NCBI GenBank assembly: GCA_964465125.1
Contig: CAYXIO010000009.1
Location: forward strand, 25,251-89,250
DNA: 64,000 nt
Direction: 5' to 3'
Source: CAYOHG01 sp964465125
Lineage (GTDB): Bacteria; Planctomycetota; Phycisphaerae; UBA1845; Fen-1342
Both the position numbers and the translations under genes were made by a program. Below, in pieces: positions 27,284 through 36,257 of the stretch. Position 1 is the stretch's first letter; each line of letters starts with the position of its first letter. A model generated the notes under the pieces. The model worked only from the letters and a program-made list of their open reading frames with translations. It searched no databases and was not told the DNA's origin.

Positions 27284-27530
27284 TTTTGCGCACCTGCGCG
27301 ACGAGCGTGCAAAAAAAAGCTCGGGCGGCAGTCAGTGGGCGCCGGGGGGAAACGCCACATCCGAGCAGGCCGCCCGATGCATTCGTATTGGTGCGGGGGA
27401 AGCGGGCTGGCTCCCCCCGGGGCACAACGCGTTTATCGTAGTAGAAGCGTCCCAGAAAACAACCCAATGATGTGCAAAAACGACAGGCGGGTCGCGAACT
27501 GCGCCGCGTCGTGCGCAACCTGTTTCAAGA
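27284..27530 (+). other. Non-coding stretch with nested hairpins (possible structured RNA)
   Basis: Bases 27284-27873 hold no credible gene. Between 27321 and 27425 lie a 9-bp stem (TCGGGCGGC 27321-27329 with GCCGCCCGA 27369-27377) enclosing a smaller GTGgGCG/CGCCAC hairpin, and a second stem GTGCGGGGGA (27391-27400) with TCCCCC and GCAC (27412-27425). An A-run precedes them and a second GTGCAAAAA motif lies near 27476, matching GTGCAAAAAA at 27307. No known riboswitch, SRP, RNase P or tmRNA core was recognised. The strand is uncertain. Confidence 0.35.
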
Positions 27531-27829
27531 AGCCATGTTACGTCTAATCTGGCCCGACAGAAGCGCACCCGGAGGTTTGTCGCGGTTTTGTCCGAGTCGG
27601 GCCTGAGAGAATCCCGAGCGACCCAGCGCGACATTGCAACCGCGTCTCAGTTCATGGGTCCTTCACCGGAAGGCGGCGCCGCGCGGGCTCGCCAAGGGTG
27701 AGGCCTTAGGGAATACGCGCCGCCCCAGCGCATTCGCTGCGCTATGCAGATCGCCTTTGTCCGCGTTGAGCGCACGCCACGCGAGGAACGCCGTTGGCGC
27801 CGTCCTCAGGGCGACTTTCTTCCGCGACG

Positions 27830-27858
27830 TTGCCAGCGCCGGAACATGTCGATATCCT
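27830..27858 (+). promoter_or_regulatory. Putative tRNA-Tyr promoter
   Basis: TTGCCA (27830-27835), a 17-base spacer and TATCCT (27853-27858), ending 15 bases before the mature tRNA 5' end. The geometry fits sigma70. Confidence 0.5.
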
Positions 27859-27873
27859 ACGCAATCCACCGCG

Positions 27874-27957
27874 GGGCGGATGCCCGAGTGGCTAAAGGGG
27901 ACGGGCTGTAAACCCGTTGGCGTAAAGCCTACGTAGGTTCGAATCCTACTCCGCCCA
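27874..27957 (+). tRNA. tRNA-Tyr (anticodon GTA)
   Basis: Acceptor stem GGGCGGA/TCCGCCC with discriminator A; anticodon stem ACGGG/CCCGT around loop CTGTAAA (anticodon GTA); long class II variable arm (TGGCGTAAAGCCTAC); T arm GTAGG-TTCGAAT-CCTAC. CCA is not encoded. Confidence 0.96.
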
Positions 27958-28161
27958 TCCCAACACTCTCCGTACATGGTAATGGACGCTCACCGTTGCG
28001 TTTTCCGCGCGATGGTGCGTCCTTACTGTTTCGGCGTGCGTTCCACGCAGCGTAACGGCGGCCGCAGCCCGAGCGCTCGACGCTGCGGACGCCGATCGGT
28101 AGAGTGCGCAGCTCAGCGGGCGTGCCGTGGCCGATCGTTCATTCAGCAGTCGAGGTGACTC

Positions 28162-29544
28162 ATGCGCGATGCTTCTAGCGCCGGTGGAAACTCCCATTCT
28201 CCTGCCGGCAGTGATGTCAGCCGCGGCGGTGAGCTTTCCCGCCGACGGTTTGTTCAATCCGCCGCCACGGTCGGGGCCGGGCTGATGATGGGCGTTCACG
28301 TGCTTGGACAGGAAGCGGCCGGCGGCGCCAAGGACGAAGTCGCCGTGGCGATGATCGGCATCGGCAGCCAGGGCTACAACCTGCTGAACAACTGTCTGAA
28401 GATCCCCGGCGTCCGCTTTGTGGCGGTGTGCGATATCTGGCCGTTCTGGCAGAAGCGCGCCGTCAACGTGCTGGGCAAGTACGACCAGAAGGTCAGCGCC
28501 TACGTCGACTACGAGGAAATGCTCGCCAAGGAGAAGCACCTCGACGCGGTGATCATTGCCACGCCCGACTTCTGGCACTCGCCGCACGCGGTGGCCTGCC
28601 TGAAGGCTGGCAAGCACGTCTACTGCGAGAAGGAGATGTCGAACACGCTGGAAGGCGCGCAGGCGATGGTGCGAGCGGCCCGCGAGACCGGCAAGCTGTT
28701 GCAGATCGGCCACCAGCGCCGCAGCAACCCGCGCTATGGCCACGCCATCAAGCTGATCGAGGACGACAAGATCCTCGGCCGAATCACGCACTGCTACGGT
28801 CAGTGGAATCGCTCGCGGCTGCTGGAGGGCGAGTGGCCCAAGGAGCAGGAGATCGATCCCGCCACGCTCAGCAAGTACGGTTTCGCCAACATGCACCAGC
28901 ATCGCAACTGGCGCTGGTACCGGCACCTTTCGGGCGGGCCGATGTGCGACCTGGGCTCGCACCAGGTCGACGTGTTCAGTTGGATTCTCAAGGCGAATCC
29001 GAAGTCGGTGATGGCCAGCGGCGGCACGGACTATTACAAGTCCGAGTGGTATGACAACGTCATGTCGATCTACGAATACGACACTCCCGCCGGCGTTGTC
29101 CGAGCCTACTACCAGGTGCTGAACACGACCGGCCACGGCGGCTTCTACGAGACCTTCATGGGCGACCAGGGCTCGATGGTCATTTCGGAGGACACGCGCA
29201 TCGGCGAGTTCTTCCGTGAGCCGACCGCCAAGCGCCGCGAGTGGGAAGCGGAGTCCGAGACCACCGAGAAGAACGGTCAGCAGGCGTTCGAGCTGAAGAT
29301 CGGCGAGACGCTTGACCCCTCGGGTCAGCCTACCGCCGAGGGCCAGAAGCTGCTCGAAGAGAGCAAGAAGCCCGGTCATCAGCTTCACCTGGAGAACTTC
29401 TTCAGCGCGGTCCGAACCGGCTCGCCGCTCTCGTGCCCGGCGGAGGCAGCCTACGAGACCTGCGTGGCGGTGATGAAAGCCAACGAGGCGGTGGCTGAGG
29501 GCAAGCGGCTCGAGTTCAAGCCGGACGACTTCAAGGTCGCGTAG
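28162..29544 (+). CDS. Tat-exported Gfo/Idh/MocA-family oxidoreductase
   Basis: 460 residues with a twin-arginine signal (SRRRFVQSAATVGAGLMMGV). The Rossmann domain has VAVAMIGIGSQGYNLLNNCL (dinucleotide-binding GxGxxG), AVIIATPDFWHSPHAVACLK and KHVYCEKEMSNTLEGAQ, the family's EKP-like catalytic Lys motif with Glu-Met replacing Pro. The C-terminal domain contains MCDLGSHQVDVFSWIL, whose His is the usual catalytic position. Such exported NAD(P)-dependent sugar oxidoreductases are very abundant in Planctomycetota and act on sugars or cyclitols, with the cofactor bound before export. The substrate is unknown. It begins about 200 bases after tRNA-Tyr. Confidence 0.9.
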   Translation: MRDASSAGGNSHSPAGSDVSRGGELSRRRFVQSAATVGAGLMMGVHVLGQEAAGGAKDEVAVAMIGIGSQGYNLLNNCLKIPGVRFVAVCDIWPFWQKRAVNVLGKYDQKVSAYVDYEEMLAKEKHLDAVIIATPDFWHSPHAVACLKAGKHVYCEKEMSNTLEGAQAMVRAARETGKLLQIGHQRRSNPRYGHAIKLIEDDKILGRITHCYGQWNRSRLLEGEWPKEQEIDPATLSKYGFANMHQHRNWRWYRHLSGGPMCDLGSHQVDVFSWILKANPKSVMASGGTDYYKSEWYDNVMSIYEYDTPAGVVRAYYQVLNTTGHGGFYETFMGDQGSMVISEDTRIGEFFREPTAKRREWEAESETTEKNGQQAFELKIGETLDPSGQPTAEGQKLLEESKKPGHQLHLENFFSAVRTGSPLSCPAEAAYETCVAVMKANEAVAEGKRLEFKPDDFKVA

Positions 29545-29642
29545 TCAGCGCGCGGAGAAGCGCCCCAATCGATCGCCCGGAAACGTTGCCGGTCGGAGCG
29601 AGTTGGCCGCGCTGTCGATCGGGCAAGAGTCCACACCATCGA

Positions 29643-32246
29643 ATGGAACCCATCGCGTTGTCCGCGAGTCGAGACTTTCCAGCTCGGTGCTTCGGCGCCT
29701 CCGTGCCCCTCATTCTCCGTGCCGCCGTGCCTTCGCGCCTCCGTGCCTTTTGGCCTCCGTGCCTTTGCGCCGTTCTGGTCCCGCTTCTGCTCATGTGCGG
29801 CCAGGCCTGGGCGCAGGAGACAACCGCCGAGCCCGCCGGTGCGAAGCTGCTCAAGACCGACTCGCGCGCGCCGTATTTGCACCGGCTGACGCTTTACGAC
29901 GCTGCCGGCCAGGCGATCGACCCAAGCAGCGAGTCCGCGCCCCCCTATTCGCCCAAGATGACCTGCACCAAGTGCCACGCCTACGGAGAGATCGCCTGCG
30001 GCTGGCACTTCAACTCCGGCTCGGCGAGCGCTGTCGGACAGCATCCCGGCTTTCCGGATGAAACGGCGGCCGGCCGGCCAGGCGAGCCGTGGATTCTCAG
30101 CGACGCGCGGCTCGGCGTTCAGATTCCGATCTCGACGCGCGGCTGGCCGGGCACCTTCACCCCGGCGCAGCTCGGCCTGACGAATTGGCAATTCACGCTG
30201 CTATTCGGCCGACACCTCGCAGGCGGCGGACTGAGCGAGCCCGATGCGGAGACCCTCGCCGCTTCGCCCGAGGCCAAACGCTGGGCCATCTCTGGTTCGC
30301 TCGAAGTCGATTGCATGGTCTGCCACGCGACGATGGCATCAGGCTACGATCCCGCCGAGCTTGATCGACAGGTCGAGCGGCAGAACTTCCGCTGGGCGCC
30401 GACCGCGGCGCTGGGCCTGGGGATTATCCGAGGCGACGCGCGCGGCGTCTCAGACGAGTTTGATCCCGAGATGCCCCCGCCGCCCGATCGCAGCGACCTC
30501 GTGCTGCCCTGGGTTCAATACGATCGCGCGAGGTTCGACGGCGACAGCCGCGTGCTATTCGACATTGCGCGCCGGCCGCCCAACGAGCGCTGCTACTTCT
30601 GCCACAGCGTGCGGCTGATCGAGCCGGACGAAGCGCGGGTCGGAGAAGGGTCCGAGGATTGGGCCGTGCCGATGGATGTGCATCTGGCCAGCGGCCTGAA
30701 CTGCGGCGACTGCCATCGCAACGGCATCGATCACCAGATAACGCGGGGCGCACCTGTCAGCGGCTCGACGCCGGATTCGAGGCGTGCCTCGCTGACCTGC
30801 GAAGGCTGTCATCTGGGAACGGCGAGCGAAGCGGTATCGGTTCACGCTGCTTCTCAGCCAAGCCTGTTCGCGCAGGAAGCGCGTGCCGGCGGGCGCTACG
30901 GCGCGCCGCACCCTCAGCACGCCGGCATTCCGCCGCTGCACTTCGAGCGCCTTGCCTGCACGACCTGCCACAGCGGACCGTGGCCCGGCGCCTATGCGGT
31001 GCGCGTGCAGACCTCGCTGGCGCACGGCCTGGGAGTCGGTTCCAAGGAGCGCCGCGACGACGCCATGCCGCAGATCGTCGAGCCGGTCTTCGGACGCTAC
31101 GTAGACCCGAAGCGCACGGGCCGACCGAACCTGATCCTCAGCGAAACGATCACGCCGCATCGGCTACTGTGGCCGGCCTATTGGGGCAGGCAGCGCGTGG
31201 GCGAGATCGAGCCGCTGCCGACGGAGTTGGTCGGCAAGGCCGCCGGACGGACGCTGGCGCGCGTGAAGGGAAAACCGTATGAGCAGCCGCCCGGCCGGCT
31301 CAGCGACGAGCACATCGCGCAGGTTCTGACGGCGCTGAAGTCGAAGCTGGGCGAGGGCGAGCAGCCGGTCTACGTGCGTGAGGGTCGGCGGTACTCGCTG
31401 AACGACGCCGGCGCGCTGGAAAGCGTCGAGAGTGAGGCGGCGGCGGCGCTGGCGTGGCCGCTGGCGCACGAGGTTCGCCCCGCCGCGCAGGCGCTAGGCG
31501 CGCACGGCTGCACCGATTGTCATGATCCGGACGGCGCGATCTTCTTCGGCCGCGCGGGCGTTCGGCCAACGGCTGAGAACCCGGCGCCGGCACCGGCGAT
31601 GTCGGAGTTTCATCGCTACGACCCGGCTCTGGCACAGGCCTGGGCCGCCAGCTTCGCGGCACGCGAAGTGTTCAAGTGGATCGGCATGTCCGTGCTCGCG
31701 GTGATTACGCTGGTGGTGCTGCGCTACGCGGTTGGGGGGCTGGGCTGGCTGGCGCGTGCGGGCGGCGGCGCGGGCGCGCCAACGAGCGATCCGCCGGCCC
31801 TCGCGGGCGGAATCGGCTGGGGCAGGGCCGCGTCGCTCTTGCTTCTGCTGGGGGTGCTGGCGCAGACCGCAACCAGCTTCGCGGCTGAGTGGCTCGGCTC
31901 CCAAGTGAGCGGCTGGACGCTGCTGGCGCACGTTGCGCTGTCGCCGATCCTGCTGCTCGGGCTGGTGCTCGTGGTGTTCCTGCGGGCCGAGCACAACCGG
32001 CTCGATCGGACGTCACGCCATGGGCTGAGCGTGCCGCAGCGCCTGCTGTTCTGGATCGTGCTGCCGCTGGCGATCCTCGTGGTGGGAACGACGTTCGCGG
32101 CGATGCTGCCGCTCTTCGGTTATGCTACGCTGCGATGGTTGATCGAGGTGCATGAAACCTGCGGCCTGCTGTTGCTGATCGCGACCGGGCTGCACCTGCT
32201 GGCGGCGCTGGGTGGATCGAAAGCCGAAGTCGAACGCAGGAAGTAG
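29643..32246 (+). CDS. Seven-haem c-type cytochrome with membrane b-type module
   Basis: 867 residues from the ATG at 29643; GTGs at 29703 and 29727 are also possible and give tidier signal peptides (core LCAVLVPLLLMCGQ, cleaved AWA-QE). Seven CXXCH haem sites occur in order: CTKCH, CMVCH, CYFCH, CGDCH, CEGCH, CTTCH, CTDCH. After residue about 695 there are four or five membrane helices, with His in LLAHVALSPILLLG and HETCGLLLLIATGLHLLAAL that could ligate b haems. The protein resembles NrfH/octahaem-type or DmsE-like electron carriers fused to a quinone-facing anchor, though no catalytic reductase motif is recognised. It probably moves electrons between quinone and a periplasmic partner. The DNA for residues about 15-45 is built of CCTCCGTGCC-type repeats. 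Confidence 0.82.
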   Translation: MEPIALSASRDFPARCFGASVPLILRAAVPSRLRAFWPPCLCAVLVPLLLMCGQAWAQETTAEPAGAKLLKTDSRAPYLHRLTLYDAAGQAIDPSSESAPPYSPKMTCTKCHAYGEIACGWHFNSGSASAVGQHPGFPDETAAGRPGEPWILSDARLGVQIPISTRGWPGTFTPAQLGLTNWQFTLLFGRHLAGGGLSEPDAETLAASPEAKRWAISGSLEVDCMVCHATMASGYDPAELDRQVERQNFRWAPTAALGLGIIRGDARGVSDEFDPEMPPPPDRSDLVLPWVQYDRARFDGDSRVLFDIARRPPNERCYFCHSVRLIEPDEARVGEGSEDWAVPMDVHLASGLNCGDCHRNGIDHQITRGAPVSGSTPDSRRASLTCEGCHLGTASEAVSVHAASQPSLFAQEARAGGRYGAPHPQHAGIPPLHFERLACTTCHSGPWPGAYAVRVQTSLAHGLGVGSKERRDDAMPQIVEPVFGRYVDPKRTGRPNLILSETITPHRLLWPAYWGRQRVGEIEPLPTELVGKAAGRTLARVKGKPYEQPPGRLSDEHIAQVLTALKSKLGEGEQPVYVREGRRYSLNDAGALESVESEAAAALAWPLAHEVRPAAQALGAHGCTDCHDPDGAIFFGRAGVRPTAENPAPAPAMSEFHRYDPALAQAWAASFAAREVFKWIGMSVLAVITLVVLRYAVGGLGWLARAGGGAGAPTSDPPALAGGIGWGRAASLLLLLGVLAQTATSFAAEWLGSQVSGWTLLAHVALSPILLLGLVLVVFLRAEHNRLDRTSRHGLSVPQRLLFWIVLPLAILVVGTTFAAMLPLFGYATLRWLIEVHETCGLLLLIATGLHLLAALGGSKAEVERRK
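29690..29775. repeat. GGCACGGAGG-type repeats inside the cytochrome signal-peptide coding region
   Basis: The + strand reads GCGCCTCCGTGCC, CTCCGTGCCGCCGTGCC, CGCCTCCGTGCC, GGCCTCCGTGCC in succession, i.e. GGCACGGAGGC units on the other strand. It is the same style as the gene-free repeats at 2441-2740. Here they lie in the 5' coding region of the cytochrome, which makes the true start uncertain. Confidence 0.65.
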
Positions 32247-32336
32247 GCTCGCGCCAGGCCGGCAGCGGAGCGGATCGCAGCCGCCTGGGCCGGGCCGCCT
32301 GCGAGGATGTTCGTCCGCCGTAGAAGGAGGTTGAGG

Positions 32337-33059
32337 ATGAGCCGTTGGATTGCCGGTTCCGTTGGTGGCCTGTTCGCCGCGCTGATGTTCTTCGCGGGAG
32401 CCGCGCTCGCTCCCAGCACCGCTCGCGGCGATGACAAGCCGGCGGCTCAGGCGGGAGGCGACAAGACGCCGGTCGAGATCGTGCTGCCGAAACCCGCGTT
32501 CAAGGGCACGCCCAAGAACGCGCCGCCGGGGACCAATCTCGAGCCGCCGCGCAAGGGTCCGCGCCCGCCGCTGCTCGCGCCGAAGGGAACCAAGCTGCTC
32601 TCGCGCGGCAAGCCGGTGACCGCCAGCGACACCGAGCCGATCATCGGTGAGATCAAGTTCGCGACGGACGGACAGAAGGAAGCGAACGAGGGTTCTTATG
32701 TCGAGATGGGGCCCGGCCTCCAGTGGGTGCAGATCGACCTGAAGGAGCCGTGCGACATCCACGGCATCGTCGTCTGGCATTTCCACAACAACGCGCGAGT
32801 CTACAAGGACGTCGTGGTGCAGGTTGCCGACGACGCCGACTTCGTCAAGCACGTCCGTACGGTCTACAGCAACGACGTCGACAACTCCTCCGGCCTGGGC
32901 GTCGGCACGGAGAAGGAGTACTGGGAGACCTACGAAGGCCGGCTGATCGAGGTCGCGGGCGAGAAGGCCCGCTTCGTCCGGCTGTACAGCAAGGGCAACA
33001 CCGACGACGACCAGAATCACTACACCGAAGTCGAGGTCTACGGCATCTCGTCCAAGTAG
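32337..33059 (+). CDS. Secreted discoidin/F5-8C-like domain protein
   Basis: 240 residues from the ATG at 32337, preceded by AAGGAGG at ideal spacing. A Sec signal peptide (SRWIAGSVGGLFAALMFFAG, cleaved near ARG-DD) is followed by a Pro/Lys-rich linker (about 30-85) and a beta-sandwich: KPVTASDTEPIIGEIKFATD, WVQIDLKEPCDIHGIVVWHF and ARFVRLYSKGNTDDDQNHYT, the pattern of F5/8 type C (discoidin) carbohydrate- or lipid-binding domains. No catalytic domain is attached. It sits between the cytochrome and the GH20 gene, and may bind glycans at the cell surface. Confidence 0.75.
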   Translation: MSRWIAGSVGGLFAALMFFAGAALAPSTARGDDKPAAQAGGDKTPVEIVLPKPAFKGTPKNAPPGTNLEPPRKGPRPPLLAPKGTKLLSRGKPVTASDTEPIIGEIKFATDGQKEANEGSYVEMGPGLQWVQIDLKEPCDIHGIVVWHFHNNARVYKDVVVQVADDADFVKHVRTVYSNDVDNSSGLGVGTEKEYWETYEGRLIEVAGEKARFVRLYSKGNTDDDQNHYTEVEVYGISSK

Positions 33060-33245
33060 AACTCCTCGATTCCTGCCGCGCAGGGCAAGCTCGGGCGCGC
33101 GTCTTCGCGCCCGCGCCGCCGCGGACCAGACGAACCCCGCGCCGCGCTTCGGTCCGCCGCTGTGCGCTTTTCCCCCGTCGCTGCCTGTCGCTTCCTTGCG
33201 AGTGGCAGCCCGCGGGCTCTTGGTCCGCCACTTGCAGGAGTCAAC

Positions 33246-35540
33246 ATGCACCCGCTGCGCCGGATTGTGCTGACCTGTCTGACCCTCTTATGCGTGTGCT
33301 CCATGGCCTGGACCGACGACTTGGCGACTCATCCGCCCAACCTTGTGCCGCAACCGGCGCGGCTGACGCTGTGCGACGGCACGTTTTCGCTCGCCGGCGC
33401 GCCTCGGATCGTGCTGGAATCGGAATCCGCGGAACTCGGCGAGATCGCCGCGCAGCTCGCCGGCTGGCTGCGCGAACGCGTCGGCATCGAGGCGCGCGTT
33501 CAGCACGGCGCGGCCGGCGGACCCGGCGCGATTACGCTTTCGTTGAAAGGCAGCGCGGACGAGCTGGGCGCCGAAGGATACACCCTCTCGGTCGCGCCCG
33601 ATGGCATCCGCCTGACTGCTGCGAACCCGCGCGGACTCTACTGGGCGGCCCAGTCATTGCGGCAGTTGCTGCCCGCAGCGCGCTCGACGGCGCCGACAAG
33701 CAAGCCGATTGAGCTTCCGGCCCTGGAGATCGTCGACGCGCCGCGCTTTCCGTGGCGCGGAATGCTGCTGGATTGCGGCCGGCACTTCATGGACAAGGAG
33801 TTCGTCAAACGCTGCATCGATCTGCTCGCGCTGCACAAGCTGAACGTGCTGCACTGGCACCTGACCGAGGATCAGGGCTGGCGCATCCAGATCCGTGCCT
33901 ATCCAAAGCTGACCGGAATCGGCGCGTGGCGCCGCGCCACGCGCGACAGCGAGCAATCGCGCGATGCGCAGGGCCGCTACGGCGGCTTCTACACCCAGGA
34001 TGACGTGCGCGAGATCGTCGCCTACGCCGCCAGCCGGCAGATCACGATCGTGCCTGAGATCGAGCTGCCCGGCCACAGCGTCGCGGCGCTGGCCGCTTAC
34101 CCGGAGCTCTCCTGCACCGGCGGACCGTTCGAGGTCAGCACCGAATGGGGCGTGCACGACGATGTGTACTGCGCCGGAAACGACGCCACCTTCGCGTTCC
34201 TCGAAGCTGTGCTCACCGAAGTGATCAAGCTGTTCCCGTCGCCGTACATTCACATCGGCGGCGACGAGGTTCCCAAGACGCGCTGGAAGGCCTGCTCGAA
34301 GTGCCAGGCCCGCATGAAGGCGGAGGGTCTCAAGGACGAGCACGAGCTGCAAAGCTACTTCGTGCGGCGAATCGAGCGCTTTCTCAACGCTCACGGTCGG
34401 CGGCTGATCGGCTGGGACGAAATCCTCGAAGGCGGCCTGGCCCCCAACGCGACGGTGCAGTCGTGGCGCGGCATGAAAGGCGCCGTCGCGGCGGCCACCA
34501 GCGGGCATGACGTGATCGCCTCGCCGACGAGCCACTGCTATCTGGACTACCCGCAGCTCGCCGACCCGCGTTCGCCCCGCTGGATGGGCCTGATCACGCT
34601 CGAGCAGTGCTACGGCTTCGACCCGCTGCCCGCCGAGCTGAACGAAGAGCAGCAGCGGCGCGTGCTGGGCGTGGAAGGCAACGTCTGGACCGAGCGCATT
34701 CCGCAATCGCGATTCGACATCATGGCCTATCCGCGCTTGTGCGCACTGGCCGAGGTCGGCTGGTCGCCGGCCGCGGCGCGCGACTGGAACTCATTCTCCA
34801 CCCGCATGCGCACGCACCTCGCGCGGCTCGACGCGCTGGGCGTGCAGTATTTCGTCGCGCCGCCGCGCCTGGTGGGGGCGACGTTTGAATTCGTCGACGG
34901 TCTCGACGTTCGGCTCGAGGCCGATTTCGACGAGGTGGTCTACACAAGCGACGGAAAGGCTCCGGCTGCGGATTCGCCGCGCTTGTCCGGACCGCTGCAC
35001 CTGACCGAGAGCACGACGGTACGCGCGTGCACGCGCCTGACCAACGGGCGGCTGAGCGAACCCGTTACGTTCAAGTTCCGCAAGCTGAGGATGAACAAGG
35101 CCGCCTCGGGCGAGTCGCAGGCCGGCGTGTCGTGCGATTGCTTCGAAGGCCGCTGGCAGCAGCTCCCGGACTTCTCGTCGCTGCGACCCGCCAGCCGTCA
35201 ACTCATGCAGGGTCTCACCGTGCCGCCGCAAGCTCGGGCGAACGACTTCGCGCTGCGCTTCACGGGCTGCTTCGTCGCGCCGCAGGACGGACTCTACACG
35301 TTTCACCTGACCGCGGACGACGCCGCGCGGCTGCGCATCGGCGAGACCGACCCGCTTTCGCTCGAAGCCCGCTGGGATGCGGGGCCGTCTTCAGCGAAGG
35401 TGCTGCTGCAACGCGGGCTGCACCCGCTGACGCTGGAGTACTTTCAGATCGGCGGCGAACGCGAGCTGAAGGTGGAAGTTGAGGGGCCTGCCTCGGCCCG
35501 CCAGCCGGTGTCGCCCGAGGCGCTGCGTCAGAGGCCCTGA
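33246..35540 (+). CDS. Secreted GH20 beta-N-acetylhexosaminidase with PA14 domain
   Basis: 764 residues from the ATG at 33246 (AGGAG upstream). Signal peptide to about residue 24; GH20b N-domain with GYTLSVAPDGIRLTAANPRG and GLYWAAQSLRQLL; catalytic TIM barrel from about residue 160 with FPWRGMLLDCGRHFMDKEF, LNVLHWHLTEDQGWRI, and the Asp-Glu catalytic pair in PYIHIGGDEVPKTRWKAC; VQSWRGMKG and NVWTERIP complete the site. About residues 540-615 form a chitobiase-like C-domain (EVVYTSDGKAPAADSP), and the last 130 residues look like PA14 (GLYTFHLTADDAARLRIGET). It removes terminal GlcNAc/GalNAc from chitin or glycoconjugates outside the cytoplasm. Confidence 0.92.
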   Translation: MHPLRRIVLTCLTLLCVCSMAWTDDLATHPPNLVPQPARLTLCDGTFSLAGAPRIVLESESAELGEIAAQLAGWLRERVGIEARVQHGAAGGPGAITLSLKGSADELGAEGYTLSVAPDGIRLTAANPRGLYWAAQSLRQLLPAARSTAPTSKPIELPALEIVDAPRFPWRGMLLDCGRHFMDKEFVKRCIDLLALHKLNVLHWHLTEDQGWRIQIRAYPKLTGIGAWRRATRDSEQSRDAQGRYGGFYTQDDVREIVAYAASRQITIVPEIELPGHSVAALAAYPELSCTGGPFEVSTEWGVHDDVYCAGNDATFAFLEAVLTEVIKLFPSPYIHIGGDEVPKTRWKACSKCQARMKAEGLKDEHELQSYFVRRIERFLNAHGRRLIGWDEILEGGLAPNATVQSWRGMKGAVAAATSGHDVIASPTSHCYLDYPQLADPRSPRWMGLITLEQCYGFDPLPAELNEEQQRRVLGVEGNVWTERIPQSRFDIMAYPRLCALAEVGWSPAAARDWNSFSTRMRTHLARLDALGVQYFVAPPRLVGATFEFVDGLDVRLEADFDEVVYTSDGKAPAADSPRLSGPLHLTESTTVRACTRLTNGRLSEPVTFKFRKLRMNKAASGESQAGVSCDCFEGRWQQLPDFSSLRPASRQLMQGLTVPPQARANDFALRFTGCFVAPQDGLYTFHLTADDAARLRIGETDPLSLEARWDAGPSSAKVLLQRGLHPLTLEYFQIGGERELKVEVEGPASARQPVSPEALRQRP

Positions 35541-35564
35541 ACGTTCGGTCCCCCGTGGGGTCGC

Positions 35565-36227
35565 CTACTCGACCACGAACGGGTGGTGCACCACCGCGAC
35601 CCCGTTCGGCAGGCACGACGCGACCGAGTCCTTCAATCGGGCGGGCTGAAGATCGATCGGCTCGGGCGGGGCCGCGTCGTTCAGGCACGCCAGCAGCGCC
35701 GCCTCGCGCGCCCGGTCTGAAGGCAGGTCATCCCCGCGGCGGGCGACCGCGAGGAAAACGGCCTGCTCGATCGGCGGCGCGTCGGAGACGTCCAGCACGA
35801 TCTCGAGCGGCTCACCCGCCTCGAGTCGCGCCAGCAGCGCCCCTTCGCTGAATTCGTGCAGCCGCCAGCTCACGCACCCGCAGTCGCTGTTCCACCCGCG
35901 AAACAGCACGACGGTGTACACGTCCTGCTCCGAGCACGAGCGCAGACGATCCAGCCGCGGCGCGTCGAGCGATTCGCGCGTCGGCAGGTACTCGATCGAC
36001 ACCGGGATGATGCCGGCCCGCGCGGCCGCGGACGAACGCGGCGTCGGGCGCTGCGGCGCGTTGCTGACGATCATCAGCAGCGCAATCGCCGCCGCCACGC
36101 CTGTCAGCCAGTCGAGCGGCTGCCGCCTGCGCGCCGCCCACGCGACCGCAATCGGCCGGTCGTCGGGCAGGCTGCGCTCGCGTTGGGCCAAGTCGAGAAT
36201 CAGGCGCTCCAGAGCATCATGTTCCAC
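35565..36227 (-). CDS. Single-pass membrane protein, candidate anti-sigma partner
   Basis: 220 residues from a GTG at 36227 (GGAG upstream), 30 bases after the sigma-factor stop. A cytoplasmic N-terminus of about 40 residues (LERLILDLAQRERSLPDD) precedes one membrane helix (WLTGVAAAIALLMIVSNA), then a periplasmic region with CGCVSWRLHEF and Cys residues in SCSEQDVY. No zinc-binding anti-sigma HxxxCxxC motif is present. Gene order, topology and coupling to an ECF sigma gene suggest an anti-sigma role; this is inference. Confidence 0.55.
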   Translation of the reverse strand: MEHDALERLILDLAQRERSLPDDRPIAVAWAARRRQPLDWLTGVAAAIALLMIVSNAPQRPTPRSSAAARAGIIPVSIEYLPTRESLDAPRLDRLRSCSEQDVYTVVLFRGWNSDCGCVSWRLHEFSEGALLARLEAGEPLEIVLDVSDAPPIEQAVFLAVARRGDDLPSDRAREAALLACLNDAAPPEPIDLQPARLKDSVASCLPNGVAVVHHPFVVE

Positions 36228-36257
36228 GGGCAGACTCCCGCATCGCTGCTACAAGAG

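Noticed and set aside
27284..27320. Intrinsic terminator (TTTTGC...GCAAAA) after the coiled-coil gene
   Set aside because: The stem is interrupted and followed by an A-run rather than a T-run on the transcribed strand.
27284..27530. SRP RNA, RNase P RNA or tmRNA
   Set aside because: The conserved cores of these RNAs were looked for on both strands and not found, so only an unnamed structured element is reported.
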